A stretch of DNA of 64,000 bases from Aulostomus chinensis (taxonomy: Eukaryota; Chordata; Actinopteri; Syngnathiformes; Aulostomidae). The stretch lies in the NCBI GenBank assembly GCA_037954235.1, contig JBBMOA010000002.1:15943009-16007008 (forward strand). Direction: 5' to 3'. The notes under the pieces were generated by a model. It made no database searches. It was not told where the DNA came from and was given only the letters and a program-made list of their open reading frames with translations. The translations under genes and the position numbers were made by a program. Positions 59,414 to 64,000 of this stretch are shown here, piece after piece. Position 1 is the first letter of the stretch. Every line of letters starts with the position of its first letter.

Positions 59414-62400
59414 TAAATGTCAGAAAAGAATACTTCAAATGTTTATAGAGCGATCCATGCATACATCCTTTTCCACACTTGTAGTTTTCAGTGCAGTAGA
59501 CAATGTAAACTACGTGAAACAGACGCCCACCATGTTCTTTGTGAACCCTCTAGTACGCTCCTCTCTACACTGGTATTCATTTTTTCACGCGTTTACCTGT
59601 TTATTTATGTACACTTGATCTGCCTCTCGCTTTTTATTTTGTGACGTAATCATTTAATAATCAATTCTTCTTTTTCTATCATGCTGGTCAGAGCTGATTC
59701 AGGTGATGATACATTTCTTTTTTCCACCGTGTACCAGTACAGCACATACCAACACACACCCATGGGTACATGTGGAAACAGGAGTATTCGTATTTCAACG
59801 CAAAAATGGTGCCTCGAGAAAACATTCGGTCAGTGAAATGTGAGGTGCTTCATAAATTGATCAAAAATGAAAAATATATCATGGTGGTAAAAGTACACAA
59901 TACCAGAAGTATATTCACAATCAATACATTAATAAACCAGGAGGGAAACAAACCAAGGTCCAGTGAAAATAGCACTGTTGTTAATGTACTGCAGACATGT
60001 AGCCACAGCTGCTGTGTGTTGCAGAGAACTATGGATGAGTAGAATACTATACTTGGGACTTCACAATAGGTGTGTACAATTTTTTTTTCTACTTTTTTTT
60101 TTTTTTTTTGCTGATATCCAGACACTTTTATTTGTTGTTCTTGATATTATCCATGTAGAAATAAGTTTATATGACATTCACAAACTGAAAAAAAAACATA
60201 TGTAAACACTGTGAATGTTTAAAGTGTGTTTTTCTTCCATAATACCGTTTCCTCATCATAAATGAGAGATAAAGAGCAAAAAAAAGAAGAACTGAGCAAA
60301 ATTGGGCTAGAATGAATAACCCCATCAGACCAATGAAGTGCCTACTTCAGAGAGTGGATGTCTTTGAATTATTATACTGTATCTATTGGTATTTGAGAGC
60401 ACAGGAAGTGAAGACGCTTGTTTATGGCGAGGTTTCTACAATGAATGAGGCTAAATTGAATGCTGAGGCAGCTCTAGAGGATGGTCAAGGGTATGTTTTT
60501 TCATAGCTGGAACTTCAAACTCCAGCTTTGTTGCTCAGTAATTGCTGTACCTGATAACAAAGAGTGAGTATCCTTGAGTTAAAAATGATCCTTGGTTCCC
60601 AGATTGCTACCCTCTTATTCTTTTTTGTTACACGAAAATACTACGACATGTGGGAAGTAGTGGTAAATGGCCTCATGCACTCGCTTTAAGGACAAACAGA
60701 AGTATTTCTCTCTCCTGGTTTGGAGTTTCAACTTCTGAAGACGAATCAACTGGAAGAGTCAACAAGGAGCCGCCTGTGCTTTGTCCGGTAAATATTGAAA
60801 TGGTTGGATTCTGGAGTACGTTTGCTCAGTCTTTTCTATGGTGCTTGACATTTAGTAAAAGTTTAGACCAAAAACTTGGTAAGAAAAATGTAATTAAACT
60901 TTATTCATCATATATTATTTTATACTTCATAATGTACCAATTAAACTTATTATCAAAGCCTCATATTTAAGATATTGGGTAAAACATTCATCAGATTTTG
61001 GCAGAGAACACCATACTTTTCAATCTTACTCTAACATTTTTTTCTTTTTTTTTTAAATTCTAACTTTTGTGCCTAATCAGAGCATTTTGGAATCGGCACA
61101 TTTATTTTTCAGCTGTGATAAACAATGTTGGCAGGTACAGACATGATGTTGGCCTCCTGGCCATCAAATCAGAAAATTTCTTAATGGATTGCATGGACCA
61201 CAGTGTCATTTTTTGAAATATAATTTATATGCAAAACATCTGTCTTTCTTATAAAAATGCAAACAAATCTTGGCCGAGGAAAGTGAATGGACACTCCAAC
61301 AGTACTTAACACCATGAATTATGGCTCTGTAGGTTTAAAATCCATCGGGTCTGACTGGACCTAGCAGGTTGTCAGGTTGTCAGATGTCAATCACCTGATT
61401 ATTTTTTAAAAACAACTTTTCTCCATATCTGAAAAATAATGCGCAATTAAAAGAAGTGGGGTCCTTTTGAGGCATCTGACACAAGTCTCATAAAGCTCAA
61501 TCGTAAAAATTGAGATGGGTCTTTTGTGTCAATCCAGCTTTGGTCTCAGGTCTTCAAACCTGCGACTCAACGTGAGTGAAATCACGTGATGTGAGGCCTC
61601 ACCTCTGATGTGAACTCCACACACATCAACTGGTTAGACACGTCCGGATCCACCTGAATAGCTACATAGTTCCGATTTAACTGAAAGCAAAAACCTTTTC
61701 CAAGCATCCCCCAAAGAACTTCTGAAAACATCATTCACAGAGAATGTAATTCATGCAGCAATCAACTTAAAAACAGGTAACACTTTGATATGGAAAGAGG
61801 AGGTTTGATCTCATCACACTTTGTCACAAAAAAAGCCAATAGAAGTATCAGTGAGGCCCGTTATTACATTTCCTTTGCAGGAACATGTCATTTTGAGCCT
61901 GATGTCAGCTCAGGCACTCTTTGATTTAACAAACCACGAATCCTGAACTCCAACGGCAAGATTAGAGCCAAATGTCACCTGCTGAATTCTGAATGCAAAT
62001 ATTAAAAGATCCAGCAAAAGGTTCATCACCATCAGATTGATAACAGAGCTGTGCCATCTCAATTCTGCTGCTGGAAATTTGTTCATGTTCGGATGTTGTG
62101 AAGCTGCTGTGGGTCGAAATAACACCTCAGTCTGGTAGGTGCGATGTTCCTCGCTGAGCCAATGAAAATGCATAATGCAGCATGAGGTCAAATACTGAAT
62201 AAGCAAAGGGAAATTATGTCAGCAGCCTGATAGTTTGATATGGACAAAGGTAATGTTACATGACAGGGAGTAAAACTGTGATTTGCAAACGTGATCGCTT
62301 GCTTCGTAAACACTTTCAATGACCAGAGCAAGTTTCCTGATTGCTTATTGATCAGGAATGAGTATCCCACAGATTGGAGATCAGCTCAAGGTGAAAAGGT

Positions 62401-64000
62401 CAGGCAAACAGCCTGTCAGGTTTGACACAATTTAATGTTGTTGATGCTTTGCCGTGTTCATCAGTACCTAATGTGTGAATTATTCATGGTATAGCATTCA
62501 ACTTTATTCCTGAGACTTTCGAGGCTCGTTAAATCATTGAATAATTAGTTTTACACAATATTGCTCAGAGAGGTTTTGATAGCATGGCTACAAAATCCTC
62601 TTACACTTACATAACTAGGGTTTTTTCATAGTTTGCGCATTGTATTTGTATATATTTTGTTTATTTTTACCTTATGGAAATCAAATTAAATACCGGGGAC
62701 CCAGTAAACGGCATAGCTTTTGGTTTAAAGAATGTTTCACAGTTTCCTCACTCCATTTAAGATGAGCTAATTGGTTTGTCCTGTCTTCAGAAAGTAGCAA
62801 TTCTATTTAAATAGAAATTGTTGTGATTTTATATGCATATTTGTTTTGTTTGTCCAGTGTGTTAACATATATTGTCATTGTAAAGACAGGTGAATAATTT
62901 AAAGACACCCCCCGAATAAATGAGCGGAGGAGCAGATGCCAGTGCACCGACAGGTCACAGGGTGCTTAGATGAATATGAAATGATGTGAAACCTTTGCTG
63001 TCTCACGGATCTCAGCTCAGTTCGGCTCTTAAATTTGGACCAATCTTTTGAAGAACAGCACTCTTCTGTTAGAGTTCAGTTCCTAAGTAACTTTACAATG
63101 TGTCAGCAGCCTGATATTATTTCTAATTCAACTCAAATGTAAATCATTTGATTCTAGGAGTGGATGATGGATGCACATGATGACATCTAACACGTTTGTC
63201 TTATTTTGAACCAAAAGTAAACAAATTAGTGCCTGGACGAGTGCAGATAGAAGTAATTAACGCTTCTAATAAAACAAATTAATCTTGAGGAAAAGGTTAG
63301 CTCGCTAAACTGGGCTGTTGACTTTCCAGTGAGGCTTAACAGCACTCATAGATGCTTATCACAATTCTACACCACTTGCATTTGATAATTAAACCTTTGC
63401 ATGGCTGACATTTTGACAAAGCAGGAAAAGCACAAGTGAAATTAAATATTAATAATGGCTGTATTCAGTTTAGGTGCACAGATCAGGAGGTTTATTATCA
63501 CAGTATGCATTTTAATCTACTGATATTGATTATTGGGCCAATTATTGAACCACTCTTATTGTGAGTGTTGACACCTGCACTCTGTTAATTTCAACAAGTC
63601 AAAATGTCAGGACCTGTTGTCTTAAAATGTTATAAAGTCATAGAACATTATTGAATGCAGCTCTGTTCCTATCTCACATACCATGGGGTGTTCCTTCTGG
63701 TTTGCCCTTTTTTCCTAAGGTAATTTGTAGCTGCAGGTCTTCTCACTCACTTTTCCTCCTGCCAACATTATCTTTGAAAACGTCAAAATGTCAAGCACTT
63801 TCTTTCTGTAGCCGGAACTCGTGCAGGCCGAGTACTTAGCCAAGTCCAGGTTTGAGAACACCTGGAGGTGGTTTAATGGTATTTAATGTTACCAGGGAGA
63901 TGCTTTTTGCTCATGTACCACTAAAAAGGTTTTTTTTTTTTTTAAGTCAATTGCTATACATCATTAGATTTTCTATCATGCCGATTACCAATAGACAATG
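59414..64000. other. No gene seen; AT-rich unique DNA
   Basis: T runs at 60080-60109 and 63930-63943 and an A run at 60188-60195 are the only simple sequences. Short open frames lack recognisable domains. No transposon ends were noticed. Confidence 0.45.

Overview
The window reads as nuclear DNA of a ray-finned (teleost) fish. The grounds are dispersed tRNA-derived SINEs ending in a (GATG)n tail, the 3' ends of two other fish-type retroelements (one ending in ATTCT repeats, one with the 'cgctttgg...aaaagcgtctgc' tail), long (TG)n and (TA)n microsatellites, and a pogo-type DNA element. Nothing is organised like a bacterial or viral genome: there are no operons, no runs of genes and no long open frames outside transposable elements. 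I cannot name the species; a percomorph-like fish is an inference from the repeat types.

Host genes are almost absent. The one stretch that looks like a spliced host exon is at 144-355 (acceptor, open frame, gtaag donor), and I do not recognise its product. The rest is most simply a long intron or an intergenic desert. I found no tRNA, rRNA or known microRNA gene.

Layout: 1-480 candidate exon; 540-1223 a short pogo/Tc1-mariner element whose one open frame encodes only a DNA-binding domain; 4724-5974 two SINE copies, one with perfect 14-bp target-site duplications; 7510-7954 an unexplained ~88-bp direct duplication; 8291-8692 (AC)n/(TG)n; 11318-11970 a foldback-like element with 18-bp subrepeats in its arms and a SINE inside; 13733-16503 large microsatellites; 16504-29430 mostly unique AT-rich DNA with a hAT end at 17869; 29430-29655 a LINE 3' end; 32623-32687 (TG)n; 36326-36703 a full-length SINE; 38860-40315 a very C-rich repeat; 45150-46080 a 30-bp minisatellite; 46885-46950 an L2-type tail; 53752-59413 a nested transposon complex; 59414-64000 unique AT-rich DNA.

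The most informative locus is 53752-59413. A SINE on the + strand was split by a near full-length non-LTR retrotransposon (5' UTR, ORF1, ORF2, 3' UTR). That LINE then received a solo LTR in the start of ORF2 and a minus-strand SINE in its 3' UTR. The target-site duplication of the first SINE can still be read on both outer sides, about 5.6 kb apart, so the order of events follows from the sequence. ORF1 (258 codons) is uninterrupted, but ORF2 carries the LTR and at least six frame changes, so this copy cannot move itself.

I found no convincing new gene system. The items most worth a second look are the nest, the pogo element with a DNA-binding-only protein, the foldback element with tandem repeats in its arms, and the minisatellite with higher-order structure.
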